The position numbers and the translations under genes are program-made. Under the pieces are notes generated by a model. It searched no databases. It was given only the letters and a program-made list of their open reading frames with translations, and was not told the origin of the DNA. Below, one piece after another: positions 17,870-27,686 of a stretch of 64,000 nucleotides of DNA. The stretch's first letter is position 1, and each line of letters starts with the position of its first letter. The DNA comes from Coriobacteriia bacterium (GTDB taxonomy: Bacteria; Actinomycetota; Coriobacteriia; Coriobacteriales; UBA8131): positions 1 to 64,000 of the forward strand of contig WQXH01000005.1 in the NCBI GenBank assembly GCA_009784945.1, read 5' to 3'.

Positions 17870-19265
17870 AGTTAACAGGATGGGGGCGGCAAAACCAGGA
17901 AAACTGGTTTTTGAGTTTGCTGTGCCTGCCATCATCAGTATGGTCGTTAACGGCTCCTACAACGTGTTAGCCTCAATCTTTCTTGGTCTCAAGCTGGGAG
18001 AGATGGGATTAGCAACGGTAACCATTGCCACTCCGGTGATGACCATGTCACTTGCCTTGGCAGTGCTATTGACTGCTGGTGGTAACGCCCTTGCCGCTCT
18101 TAAACTGGGAGAGGGAAAACGCGAAACTGCAGAGCGTGTAATATCGAGCACCTTTGTCCTCTGCGTAGTCTTGGCGCTGATTTTGACATCGCTGATTCTC
18201 ATCTTCCTTGACCCGATCCTTCTGCTCTCTGGGTCGACCGCAGATCTGCTGGAGCCATCTCGAATCTTTGTAGGTATCACAGCAATAGGATTTATTTTTC
18301 AGTTTCTCGGCATGAGCTTCAACAATTTTATGCGTACGGCAGGCAACCCAAACGGATCGCTCTTGACCATAGCAGTGGGGGTTAGCGCCAGTATTGTGCT
18401 GAGCTTTTTATTTGTCATGGTGTTTGACTGGGGAGTTGCAGGCTCTGCGTGGGCAACCGTCATGGGCATGTTTGTTTTGGCTGCATTGACGGTAGGCTAC
18501 TTCATCAAGTCCAAGAAGTCTCCCTTTAAGCTAAGACTCTCGCTCATGGTTCCTAAGCCTCGTCTCATGGCAAGGATTTGTGTACTGGGTTCTGCCGCGT
18601 TCTTTTTGCAGATTGCAGCGGTGGTTGTCAATTTGTTGCTCAACAATCAAATCGTTTATTACGGCTCCCTTGATCCACTCGGTGCCGAAGGAGCATTGGC
18701 CTCTGTGGGAGTCTTGAGCAGGATACTAATGTTTGCCTTTTTTCCCATTCTTGGAGTATCAGTTGGGGTGCAACCTCTACTGGGCTTTAACTACGGAGCA
18801 AGGCATTATGCGAGAGTCAAGAAAATATTTCTTATTGCCCTTGTGTGGGCGTCGGCGTTTGGCATTTTCTTTTGGCTACTGGTGCATATTGTTCCTGCGC
18901 CAATTGTTGGGGTTTTTGGAGTTGCAAATGAACTGCATGAGTTTACGATAAAAGCTCTTCAGGTCATGATGCTTCTTGTACCCTTCATAGGCATGCATAT
19001 ACTCACGGCTGGCTATTTCCAGTCTACTGGGCAGCCTTTCAAATCAATGTTTGTGTCACTGACTCGCCAAATCATCTACCTGGTTCCGTTGCTTTATTTC
19101 ATGCCTCTGGCCGTACAGCAGGGAGTCCTCGGCATTACCTCGTTGCAGTCGCTTTACTATGCTTTTCCTATAGCAGATGTGCTTTCGGTTTTTACGGCCA
19201 GCGCCATGATGCTTGTTGAATGGAGAAGGCTCACGCGCTTGCAGGCAAGCACAAGTGAGGAATAG
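17859..19265 (+). CDS. MATE-family efflux transporter
   Basis: 12-TM MATE pattern (AKPGKLVFEFAVPAIISMVVNGSYNVLASIFLG); overlaps birA end. Confidence 0.9.
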   Translation: MTDRVNRMGAAKPGKLVFEFAVPAIISMVVNGSYNVLASIFLGLKLGEMGLATVTIATPVMTMSLALAVLLTAGGNALAALKLGEGKRETAERVISSTFVLCVVLALILTSLILIFLDPILLLSGSTADLLEPSRIFVGITAIGFIFQFLGMSFNNFMRTAGNPNGSLLTIAVGVSASIVLSFLFVMVFDWGVAGSAWATVMGMFVLAALTVGYFIKSKKSPFKLRLSLMVPKPRLMARICVLGSAAFFLQIAAVVVNLLLNNQIVYYGSLDPLGAEGALASVGVLSRILMFAFFPILGVSVGVQPLLGFNYGARHYARVKKIFLIALVWASAFGIFFWLLVHIVPAPIVGVFGVANELHEFTIKALQVMMLLVPFIGMHILTAGYFQSTGQPFKSMFVSLTRQIIYLVPLLYFMPLAVQQGVLGITSLQSLYYAFPIADVLSVFTASAMMLVEWRRLTRLQASTSEE

Positions 19266-19281
19266 AGCTGCGCTCGCTCAT

Positions 19282-19944
19282 TTAGTTAAAATGATTCTGA
19301 GCTTCAATGAGCGTGTGCTCTAAGAGGTAGAGAGCGGCTTCGGCACCGCGAGAGGCATCAATACGAAACTCCTCAAGGTCGTTACCCTTTATTTGCTGCA
19401 AAACATACGCGGCGCTGACCATGCGCCCAGGAGGGCCGCCTACGCCAACCTTAATGCGGGCAAAGTCTGCCCCAACAGCTGCAATAATGTCACGAATACC
19501 GTTATGCCCACCATGCCCTCCGCCAGACTTGATACGTAGAGCTCCAGGCGGCAAGTCAATGTCATCATGAATAACGCAAAGCTCGTCAAGGCTCAGGCCA
19601 TAGTGCTTCATAAGACCTTTGACGGCGCGCCCGGAGAGGTTCATCATGGTTTGTGGTTTGGCCAATACCACCAGGGTGCTCGCGCCAGCAAGCTCAAGCT
19701 TCTTTTCGGCTACCAGACTGTCAAATCGCGAGCGCCAGTTGTTTTGAGAGAGCTCGGATGCAAGGGCGTCAACAGCCATAAAACCCGCGTTGTGTCGCGT
19801 GGCACTGTAACGCTCTCCCGTGTTACCCAGGCCAACTATCAAGCGGCAGCGTTCGTGAGAGCCAGCGCCTGCATGGGCAGCGCCGGACAAATGACTTTTA
19901 ATGTTTTTAAGAAAGCTCACAGCTCGACTATGCTCCAGCCTCAA
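19282..19944 (-). CDS. pth: Peptidyl-tRNA hydrolase
   Basis: LIVGLGNTGERYSATRHNAGFMAVD, KPQTMMNLSG, HDDIDLPPGALRIKSGGGHGGHNGIRDI. Confidence 0.96.
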   Translation of the reverse strand: MRLEHSRAVSFLKNIKSHLSGAAHAGAGSHERCRLIVGLGNTGERYSATRHNAGFMAVDALASELSQNNWRSRFDSLVAEKKLELAGASTLVVLAKPQTMMNLSGRAVKGLMKHYGLSLDELCVIHDDIDLPPGALRIKSGGGHGGHNGIRDIIAAVGADFARIKVGVGGPPGRMVSAAYVLQQIKGNDLEEFRIDASRGAEAALYLLEHTLIEAQNHFN

Positions 19945-19946
19945 TC

Positions 19947-20921
19947 CTACAAGGCAAAGTCTGGATCAAAAAGCTCACTCACCGAGGCATCGCTGAAGAC
20001 ATTGGCGATGGCTTGTGCCAGGAGAGGTGCCACACTCACTGTCTTGAACTTGCCATTGAGGATGTGCTGAGGCACGGGCACAGTGTCGCAAACTACAACT
20101 TCTTTGATATTTTCTGCACTCAGCCGTTCGTATGCGGAACCAGAAAAAAGGCCGTGAGTCGCACACACATAAATATCTCCAGCACCCTTGCGCTTGAGCG
20201 CTTGTACACCAGAGGCTATCGAGCCGCCAGTGTCGATGATGTCGTCGTTGAGGATGCAAGTTCGCCCCTCTACATCGCCGATGACATTAGAGACCTCGGC
20301 CTGGTTGTGCGCAGGCCTCGATTTATGCAGTATGGCAAGATCAGCACCCATAATGTCAGCCAATTTCTTTGCGGCTTTAGCGCGGCCAACATCAGGGGAG
20401 ACTATACACACCTGTCGCAAATTCATACTGCTAAAATGATTAGCAAATATAGGTATGGCAGTAAGATGATTTACAGGAATGTCAAAAAAGCCCTGAATCT
20501 GTCCCTGGTGCAAATCTATGGTAATGACCCTGTCAACACCAGAAACCGAGATCATGTCAGACACCAGCTTGCCGGTGATTGGTTCGCGCGCAGCACTTTT
20601 CTTGTCCTGGCGTGAATAGCCAAAGTGGGTGATGACTGCTGTGATAGAACGTGCGCTTGCGCGCTTGGCGGCATCACACATGATGAGCAGCTCCATGAGG
20701 GCATCATTAACGCTGCCACCTTCATAGTTCGAAACGGACTGAATGATGAAGAGCTCGTTTCCGCGCACACTTTGCTTATAACGGGCAAATACCTCGCCAT
20801 TGGCAAAGGTGGTTATCTTGACTCCTGATAGTTCTGCGTTGAGTTTTCCGGCAATCTTTTCGGCGAGAGGCCTATTGCTACGCCCACTAAAGAGCATAAG
20901 GCCCTTGCTTGATTCAGTCAT
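19947..20921 (-). CDS. prs: Ribose-phosphate pyrophosphokinase
   Basis: MLFSGRSNRPLAEKIA, RQDKKSAAREPITGKLVSDMIS, CILNDDIIDTGGSI. Confidence 0.96.
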   Translation of the reverse strand: MTESSKGLMLFSGRSNRPLAEKIAGKLNAELSGVKITTFANGEVFARYKQSVRGNELFIIQSVSNYEGGSVNDALMELLIMCDAAKRASARSITAVITHFGYSRQDKKSAAREPITGKLVSDMISVSGVDRVITIDLHQGQIQGFFDIPVNHLTAIPIFANHFSSMNLRQVCIVSPDVGRAKAAKKLADIMGADLAILHKSRPAHNQAEVSNVIGDVEGRTCILNDDIIDTGGSIASGVQALKRKGAGDIYVCATHGLFSGSAYERLSAENIKEVVVCDTVPVPQHILNGKFKTVSVAPLLAQAIANVFSDASVSELFDPDFAL

Positions 20922-22287
20922 GTGCTTCGTCTCTCTTTCTTTTCCAGTTTTCTCGAATTACCTGCTCGGGACGCGTGAGCGCCAGTGCGCCACTCGGAAC
21001 ATTCTTCGTTATTACGCTTCCAGCGCCGGTTACTACATCTTCTCCTATTTCAACGGGTGCCACGAGCATGGTGTCGCTGCCAACAAAGCTGCCACTGCCA
21101 ATTATCGTGACGTGTTTATCAGCCCCGTCATAGTTACAGGTTATTGACCCAGCACCAATATTGACGCCTTCTCCCAGCTCGGCATCGCCTATATACGAAA
21201 GATGGGGAACCTTAGAATCCACACCTATGTCTGAGTTTTTGATTTCTACATTCGTGCCCGCACGTGAGCCCGTACGCATGACGGTGCCAGGACGCAGGTA
21301 GGCACGAGGCCCAACGCTCACTTGGTCTTCAACGGCAACATCAATCAAGATGCTCTCGTCAATCACGCAATCTGCGCCAATCGTTGAGTTGCTAATGCGG
21401 GTCATGGGGCCAAGAATGGTACCGCAGCCGACCGTGGTAGTGCCGCTGAGCATGGTAAGAGGCAAGACCTCTACATCGCTCGAAAGCTCAACGTCTGGGC
21501 CTATCCAGACGTTGGAAGGATCAGTCATGCTCACGCCCTTGAGCAAATGCGCCGTGTTGATGCGTTGCTGAGCCTGAGCGCTTGCCTGCGACAGCTGCAG
21601 CCGGTCATTAATACCTGCCAACTCACTTGCGTCTTGCGCGCATAGTGCAACAACCCGTCCACCCTGAGCCAGCGTGAGGGCCGCAACATCGGTGAGATAG
21701 TATTCGCCCTGCTTATTGTTAGTTTGCAACTTGCCTAAAATGCCAAATAAATTAGCAGTATCAAAGCAATAGACGCCTGAGTTGACTTCATTGATTGCAA
21801 GCTCCTCTGTACTGGCATCTTTGTGCTCAACAATATTGAGAAAGTCTTGTTGATGGTTGCGAACGATGCGGCCATAGCCAGTGGGGTCATCTACACACAT
21901 GGTGAGAAGCGAGACAGCAGCATCCTGTGTTAGATGCTGGTTGACCAGTGCCTGGACGGTTTCTTTGCGCAAGAGGGGAGTGTCGCCCGAGAGCACCACC
22001 AAGGTTGATACGCCTGCTGCAACCAAGGCATCCTCGGCCATCATAAGTGCGTGACCGGTGCCGAGCTGTTGATCTTGAAAGACGACCGTGGTATCGCTTG
22101 CCAGCGGTATAGTACTTTTGCGTCCGTGTCCCAACACGGTAAATACTTCATCCGATCCCGCTGCCTTGGCAGTGTCAATGACCCAGCGAAGCAAGGGTTT
22201 GCCAAGAATCTCATGAGCAACTTTTGGTTTTTTTGAGTGCATCCGGGTTCCAGCGCCAGCCGCTAAAACCAAGGTGGAAAAGCCCAT
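20914..22287 (-). CDS. glmU: Bifunctional UDP-GlcNAc pyrophosphorylase / glucosamine-1-P acetyltransferase
   Basis: LVLAAGAGTRMHSKKPKVAHEILGKPL; C-terminal left-handed beta-helix repeats. Confidence 0.96.
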   Translation of the reverse strand: MGFSTLVLAAGAGTRMHSKKPKVAHEILGKPLLRWVIDTAKAAGSDEVFTVLGHGRKSTIPLASDTTVVFQDQQLGTGHALMMAEDALVAAGVSTLVVLSGDTPLLRKETVQALVNQHLTQDAAVSLLTMCVDDPTGYGRIVRNHQQDFLNIVEHKDASTEELAINEVNSGVYCFDTANLFGILGKLQTNNKQGEYYLTDVAALTLAQGGRVVALCAQDASELAGINDRLQLSQASAQAQQRINTAHLLKGVSMTDPSNVWIGPDVELSSDVEVLPLTMLSGTTTVGCGTILGPMTRISNSTIGADCVIDESILIDVAVEDQVSVGPRAYLRPGTVMRTGSRAGTNVEIKNSDIGVDSKVPHLSYIGDAELGEGVNIGAGSITCNYDGADKHVTIIGSGSFVGSDTMLVAPVEIGEDVVTGAGSVITKNVPSGALALTRPEQVIRENWKRKRDEAHD

Positions 22288-22530
22288 TGGCTTCCTTTCG
22301 ATAAGCAATACTCAAGCAACAATACTACTGCCCTGTGATTGTAGCACTTAATAGCAGTTATTTTGGCGTTTTCTTGTAAGTGTCTATGAGTTCTATGGTT
22401 ATAATTGCATTACAAGGGTAAAGACCTGAGCACCTCTGTTTGCATGTGTATAGCTGCTAAACCATACAAACAACAACAATGACTTCTGGTACCTGAGAAG
22501 CCAGGGTAAGAAAAGGGGAGGAGTACAGCA

Positions 22531-24594
22531 GTGAAGTTGCCGCATATCACACCGCATGATGGCGATGAACAGAATAATGATGCGCCACTGTCGCAAAACT
22601 ACAAGCCTCTCTATGGTCGCTTTGAGGAGACGGGTCGCTTTGGGAATGGTCGGTCAAAAGACGGCTTCTTTGGCAATAGCCGATCAAAAGATGGACTCTT
22701 TGGTAATAGCCGCACAGGAAGCGGTCGCTCTGGAAAGAGTTTTTTTAATAGTGACCGCATTAAGCAAGAGCCATCAGGGCATGAATCCTTTGATGATGAG
22801 CTCATAGAAGATGAGCTGGTAGAAGGTCAACCCATTGAGCAAGAGCATGCCGAAGATGAGCTCTTTGAATATGAACTGATGGGCGATGAGCTTATCGAAG
22901 ATGAGCTTTTCGAGGGTGAGCTCCTGGGAGAAGAGCCTGCAGATGATGAGATCACAGATGACGAGCCCGCAGAAGATGAGGCCATAAGGCATGAGTCCGC
23001 AGAGCTTGAGGCATTAGGAGATGAGGCCAAAAAGCTTGAGCCAATTAGATATGTGCCTAAAAAGCATGAATCAATGAACCATGCACCTAAAAAGCATATG
23101 CCTATCAGGCTTGCGCCCATAGAGCATGCGCACTACGAAAGTGAGCATTTTGAGGACGCTCACTTTGAAAATGTCGTCAATGTGCCAAGCAAAAGAACGC
23201 CTGCCTGGTGGCTCATGGTAGCACTCTGTGCCCTCCTTGCGCTGGTTGTCGTTGGATATGTAGGGCTCTCAATCTTTTTCATGAGCCACTTTACTTTTAA
23301 CTCTGCGGTCAATGGAATACCTGTTGCCTTTAAGACCGCCCCGCAGGTCAATGCCTCTCTTGAGTCAGATATTGGTAGCTACTCTTTGCGTGTAGAAGCG
23401 CGCGATGGTCAAAGCGCCACTATCACCGGAAGCCAAATAGACTTACAGTATGTCAATGATGGACGTATAGAACAGGCTCTTGCTCAGCAGCAGCCCTGGG
23501 CCTGGCCCTTTGCCCTCATCTTTGGCAATGTGGCAAACGTGTCCCAGGCAAGCGTGAGCTTTGATCAAGAGAGCATGGATGCCACCCTCGCCGGGCTACC
23601 ATTCCTAGACGAAGATCAGATGAAACCACCCCTGAGCTCTGCTTTGGCCTTTGAGGCAGGCAGCTATGTTATTACGTCAGGGAATGAAGGTACTACCCTG
23701 GATGTTGAGAAGACCATCTTGGCTATAACCGATGCTGTTAAGGCTGGAGAAACCACGCTGGATCTTGAGGAGCTGGGCTTGTACGAAAGACCCGAAACAC
23801 CCTATGATGATGCCACCCTTACTGCGGATAAAGACAGGTTTAATCAACACGTTCCCTTTAGCATTACCTACCTTATTGGCAATACCAAGGAAGTGCTCGA
23901 TGGATATACCACAATAGACTGGGCACTAACTGCAGAAGACGGCTCCACCTTTCTTAACTATGACGCTGTAGTAGCCTGGGTGGCCGAGTTGGCCAAACGC
24001 TATGACACACTTGGCAGCGAGCGCACCATCATCAATGGCTTTGAAGAAACAAAGCAAGTGGTGGACGGCACTTTTGGCTGGCAGCTCGACCAAGAGACCG
24101 AGTGCTGGGCCATCATGAATGCCTTTGAGCAAAGTTTGGGAGAAGAGCGCGAGCCCCATTGGTTCAGCAGGGGGGTTACCTTTGGAGAAAACGACTGGGG
24201 AGACACCTATCTCGAGGTAGACATTACGCGCCAGTATATGTGGTACTTCGTAGACGGCGAATGCGTCATGGAGACTGACGTTATTACCGGCAACCCTAAT
24301 ACAGGCTATGCAACACCTCAAGGTGTCTGGTACATATATAGCAAGTCCTACAACGTCATTGCACGTGGAGATATCTTGCCCGACGGCTCGTATCGCTGGG
24401 AGACCCCGCTTACGTACTGGATGCCCTTCACTCCCTCCGGCGTTGGCTTTCATGACGCCTACTGGCAACCCTCCTTTGGCGGCACCTACTATCTTGAACG
24501 CGGTTCTCACGGCTGCATCAACATGCCTCCCCACTTGGCTGAAGAGTTGATTGAGATATTAGAACCCGGTACGCCGGTAATTACTCATTTCTAA
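22531..24594 (+). CDS. L,D-transpeptidase (YkuD) with long acidic repeat N-terminus and TM helix
   Basis: C-terminus YLEVDITRQYMWYFVDGECVMETDVITGN...HDAYW...YYLERGSHGCINMPP; N-terminal degenerate DEL/EDEL repeats. Confidence 0.9.
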   Translation: MKLPHITPHDGDEQNNDAPLSQNYKPLYGRFEETGRFGNGRSKDGFFGNSRSKDGLFGNSRTGSGRSGKSFFNSDRIKQEPSGHESFDDELIEDELVEGQPIEQEHAEDELFEYELMGDELIEDELFEGELLGEEPADDEITDDEPAEDEAIRHESAELEALGDEAKKLEPIRYVPKKHESMNHAPKKHMPIRLAPIEHAHYESEHFEDAHFENVVNVPSKRTPAWWLMVALCALLALVVVGYVGLSIFFMSHFTFNSAVNGIPVAFKTAPQVNASLESDIGSYSLRVEARDGQSATITGSQIDLQYVNDGRIEQALAQQQPWAWPFALIFGNVANVSQASVSFDQESMDATLAGLPFLDEDQMKPPLSSALAFEAGSYVITSGNEGTTLDVEKTILAITDAVKAGETTLDLEELGLYERPETPYDDATLTADKDRFNQHVPFSITYLIGNTKEVLDGYTTIDWALTAEDGSTFLNYDAVVAWVAELAKRYDTLGSERTIINGFEETKQVVDGTFGWQLDQETECWAIMNAFEQSLGEEREPHWFSRGVTFGENDWGDTYLEVDITRQYMWYFVDGECVMETDVITGNPNTGYATPQGVWYIYSKSYNVIARGDILPDGSYRWETPLTYWMPFTPSGVGFHDAYWQPSFGGTYYLERGSHGCINMPPHLAEELIEILEPGTPVITHF

Positions 24595-24743
24595 CGGCTT
24601 AGTGGGGGCGGCATCTTGGCTTTCAACATAAAGCCGAACCTCAGTCATGTACGAGGGGCACACTCCTTTCGGCTCGGCTTAATGTTTCAAGCCAATCTAC
24701 TCGCCCGCACTAACCCTCTAACGGCTTAGTGGGGGCGGCATCT
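24591..24743 (-). repeat. 26-bp direct repeats (24591-24616, 24718-24743) bracketing structured element copy 1
   Basis: CTAACGGCTTAGTGGGGGCGGCATCT twice. Confidence 0.9.
24599..24713 (-). ncRNA. Dispersed structured element, copy 1 (115 nt)
   Basis: Gap-free alignment with 39643-39757 over 115 columns; compensatory stem changes. Confidence 0.65.
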
Positions 24744-24771
24744 GGATAATAAAAAAGTTTTTGTTTGTATA

Positions 24772-24785
24772 CGAACATTCGTTTG
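24772..24785 (+). promoter_or_regulatory. Putative LexA/SOS box upstream of ruvCAB
   Basis: CGAACATTCGTTTG, close to the Gram-positive LexA box CGAAC-N4-GTTCG. Confidence 0.55.
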
Positions 24786-24799
24786 GTATACTGGTGAGT

Positions 24800-25306
24800 A
24801 TGAAAACGGAGCTTCGGATACTGGGTGTTGATCCTGGGTTGGCTAACTCGGGATGGGGGGTTGTTGCGGTGCGGGGCAACAAGCTCAGGCCACTGGCTTA
24901 TGGTGCAATTTCCACAAAGGCTTCAGAAGAGCTGCCGCTGCGCTTGGCGAGCATCTATGATGAGCTGGCAGCGGTCATCCTCAAGTATGCTCCCTCGGAG
25001 CTCAGTATCGAGTCCATTTACCATAAAGGCAACCCAAAGAGCTCGCTGGCTACAGCACAGGCGCGAGGCGTAGCGCTGGTGGCAGCAGCGCGTCGCTCAT
25101 TAGTGGTTAATGAGTATGCCCCTGCGGCAATAAAGCAGGCGGTTGTGGGCACGGGGTCGGCCTCTAAACAACAGGTACAATTCATGGTTCGTAGCGTGTT
25201 AGAGCTTGACCATACGCCCGAGCCTGATCACGCAGCTGACGCTTTGGCATGTGCCATCTGCCATGCGCATATGCGCCGCTATAATGGATTGGTAGCCAAG
25301 GTGTAG
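24800..25306 (+). CDS. ruvC: Holliday junction resolvase RuvC
   Basis: ILGVDPGLANSGWGVV, SIESIYHKGNPKSSLATAQARGV, DHAADALACAICH. Confidence 0.95.
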   Translation: MKTELRILGVDPGLANSGWGVVAVRGNKLRPLAYGAISTKASEELPLRLASIYDELAAVILKYAPSELSIESIYHKGNPKSSLATAQARGVALVAAARRSLVVNEYAPAAIKQAVVGTGSASKQQVQFMVRSVLELDHTPEPDHAADALACAICHAHMRRYNGLVAKV

Positions 25307-25341
25307 CTTGCAGAACTCTGCTGCTTTCAGAAAGGAAGAAC

Positions 25342-25938
25342 ATGATAGCGTCACTCACGGGAATACTGGAACACAAGGACGGTGCAGGTGCCGTAATCAA
25401 CGTAGGCGGTGTAGGCTATCTTTGTTTGATGAGCACGAGCTCACTGCTCGGCCTTGGCTTGGTAGGAAGCGTTGTGCGCGTGGAGACCTTGCTGCTCATG
25501 AAAAATGATGCTCTTGCTCTTTACGGCTTTGCCTCTGTCGAAGAGCGCACACTGTTCGAAAGCCTTACGTCGGTTTCGGGCGTGGGTGCCAAGTTTGCCC
25601 TGGCCATTCTTTCTGCCTATGCTCCAAGTGAGCTTACCATGATTATTCAAACGAGCGACGCTACACGTTTGTGTGCCGTTTCTGGTATCGGCAAAAAGAC
25701 AGCACAGCGAATTATCCTCGAGCTGCAAGGAAGCCTGGTAGCGCTGGGCAACGGTACTGGTGTGCACACTCCAGAGGCCGGCAGTGCCGAGGCCGAGGCT
25801 ATACTGGCGCTGGAAGCCATGGGCTTTTCTGCCTCAGAGATAGCGCTTGCGCTTCATGGCGGGGATGATGAGGTAGATCAAGGTGAAGAGAGCAACATCT
25901 CAGACCTCATACGCCTGGCTCTAAAGAAGTTAGGCTAG
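25342..25938 (+). CDS. ruvA: Holliday junction helicase subunit RuvA
   Basis: MIASLTGILEHKDGAGAVINVGGVGYL; SGVGAKFALAILS; GIGKKTAQRIILEL. Confidence 0.95.
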   Translation: MIASLTGILEHKDGAGAVINVGGVGYLCLMSTSSLLGLGLVGSVVRVETLLLMKNDALALYGFASVEERTLFESLTSVSGVGAKFALAILSAYAPSELTMIIQTSDATRLCAVSGIGKKTAQRIILELQGSLVALGNGTGVHTPEAGSAEAEAILALEAMGFSASEIALALHGGDDEVDQGEESNISDLIRLALKKLG

Positions 25939-25941
25939 CAC

Positions 25942-27021
25942 ATGGCACATTGGGAAGCTGACAATGTGAGTGACGATTTTGCCAAAGGAAGCGTAGTGCG
26001 AGACCTCAGTGCCTCTGCCACAGACGACGAGAGTGGCTTGGACCGCTCGCTGCGCCCTCAATTTCTCAAGGACTATCTTGGGCAATCTCGAGTCAAGGAC
26101 AACCTCACCGTATTGATAGAGGCCACCAAGGCACGCAGCGAGTCTCTCGACCACCTTTTGTTGAGTGGACCGCCAGGACTTGGCAAGACAACCATGGCAG
26201 GTGTAGTGGCCAATGAGCTGGGAGTTTCCATCAAGATAACCAGTGGGCCGGCCATAGAGCGCGCTGGAGACCTTGCAGCCATCCTCACCAACCTGGAGCG
26301 TGGCGACGTGCTCTTTATAGACGAAATTCATAGACTCAACCGTGCGGTTGAAGAGGTGCTCTATCCGGCTATGGAAGATTTCATGCTAGACATCGTCATT
26401 GGCAAAGGCCCAGCTGCTCGCTCTATCAGACTTGACCTTGCTCCCTTTACTTTAATTGGCGCTACTACACGTACCGCCCTTTTGACTGGGCCTTTGCGCG
26501 ACCGCTTTGGCATTGCCTTTAGACTGGACTATTATCTGCCAAACGAGCTGCAGCAAATAGTTGAGCGCTCCGCCGCACTTCTGGAGGTTACTATCGACAA
26601 AGAGGGCGCTTTGGAGATAGCAACGCGCAGCCGCGGTACCCCACGATTGGCCAATCGCCTTCTCAAGCGGGTGCGCGACTATGCCGAAGTGAGAGCCGAA
26701 GGGCATATTTCGCTTGAAGTAGCTCGTGATGCGCTCATCTTCTTTGAGGTGGACAAACTTGGCCTGGACAACATGGACAACAAGATTCTTGACATTCTCA
26801 CTCTTACCTTTGGCGGAGCTCCTGTGGGGCTCAGCACACTGGCAAGCGCCCTGGGCGAGGATCCAGACAGCGTAGAAGAAGTCTACGAGCCTTATTTATT
26901 GCAACAAGGCCTCATTAAGCGCACACCCAAAGGACGGGTCGCAACCCCCCGTGCCTTTGAGCACCGAGGCCTGCGCTATAATACCGGCACAGAAGACACA
27001 CAAATTGGCATTGAGTATTAA
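25942..27021 (+). CDS. ruvB: Holliday junction helicase subunit RuvB
   Basis: [54 protein letters not shown]. Confidence 0.97.
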   Translation: MAHWEADNVSDDFAKGSVVRDLSASATDDESGLDRSLRPQFLKDYLGQSRVKDNLTVLIEATKARSESLDHLLLSGPPGLGKTTMAGVVANELGVSIKITSGPAIERAGDLAAILTNLERGDVLFIDEIHRLNRAVEEVLYPAMEDFMLDIVIGKGPAARSIRLDLAPFTLIGATTRTALLTGPLRDRFGIAFRLDYYLPNELQQIVERSAALLEVTIDKEGALEIATRSRGTPRLANRLLKRVRDYAEVRAEGHISLEVARDALIFFEVDKLGLDNMDNKILDILTLTFGGAPVGLSTLASALGEDPDSVEEVYEPYLLQQGLIKRTPKGRVATPRAFEHRGLRYNTGTEDTQIGIEY

Positions 27022-27033
27022 GACTAGATGCCA

Positions 27034-27173
27034 ACCACAGGTCTGCCAATAATGCAAGTAGGCCCTGCAACATTCGCTCTTCGAGCGAACGCGACAGGGC
27101 GACAAGAAGGTACATACATGACTGAGGGGCGATTTTGTTTAGAAGGTCTAGATGCCGCTCACAGGAAGCCTAC
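27034..27173 (+). ncRNA. Partial/rearranged copy 2 of the structured element
   Basis: ACATGACTGAGGGGCGATTTTGTTTAGAAGGTCTAGATGCCGCT matches the 3' half of the family; 5' half replaced by another hairpin. Confidence 0.4.
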
Positions 27174-27193
27174 AAATAAGAAAAGGAAAACTG

Positions 27194-27628
27194 ATGTTTG
27201 AGAATGACTATATTATGCGCATGATACTACAGCTTACTCGCGTTTTGCGACGTTCGCTCTTTCAAGAATACGCAACTCCCGACATGGAGATTCGCGACAT
27301 TGAGGGAAGGGTTGCCGAGGCTCTTGACCTTGATCCGCGCCTCATGTTTAAGTTGGAGCCAGAGTCTTTGGTATCGCTTTTGCAACTGGGTAATGTTGAC
27401 CCTAAGCTCGCCATATACGCAGTAAGATCTATCTACTATGAATCGGATCTCTTGGAGGAGCAAGGAGACCTGGAAAGAGCCGAGCTGCGCAGGAGGCAGG
27501 CAGATGCCATAGCCGAAGCATATGGTATAGAGGTGACTCTTGCCGATGCTTCTCCCGAGGCCATGAAGGCATTCCTCGATGACGAAGAGTCAGAAGAAGT
27601 GTTTGATTACGAGCACGAAGAGCGGTAG
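27194..27628 (+). CDS. DUF6483-like hypothetical protein
   Basis: MFENDYIMRMILQLTRVLRRSLF...; repeat-like helical C-terminus. Confidence 0.6.
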   Translation: MFENDYIMRMILQLTRVLRRSLFQEYATPDMEIRDIEGRVAEALDLDPRLMFKLEPESLVSLLQLGNVDPKLAIYAVRSIYYESDLLEEQGDLERAELRRRQADAIAEAYGIEVTLADASPEAMKAFLDDEESEEVFDYEHEER

Positions 27629-27686
27629 TTTCAAGACAAGTTACGCAGACGGCCCTCATAGCCCAGGGGTGGCTCATAGGACGGTT

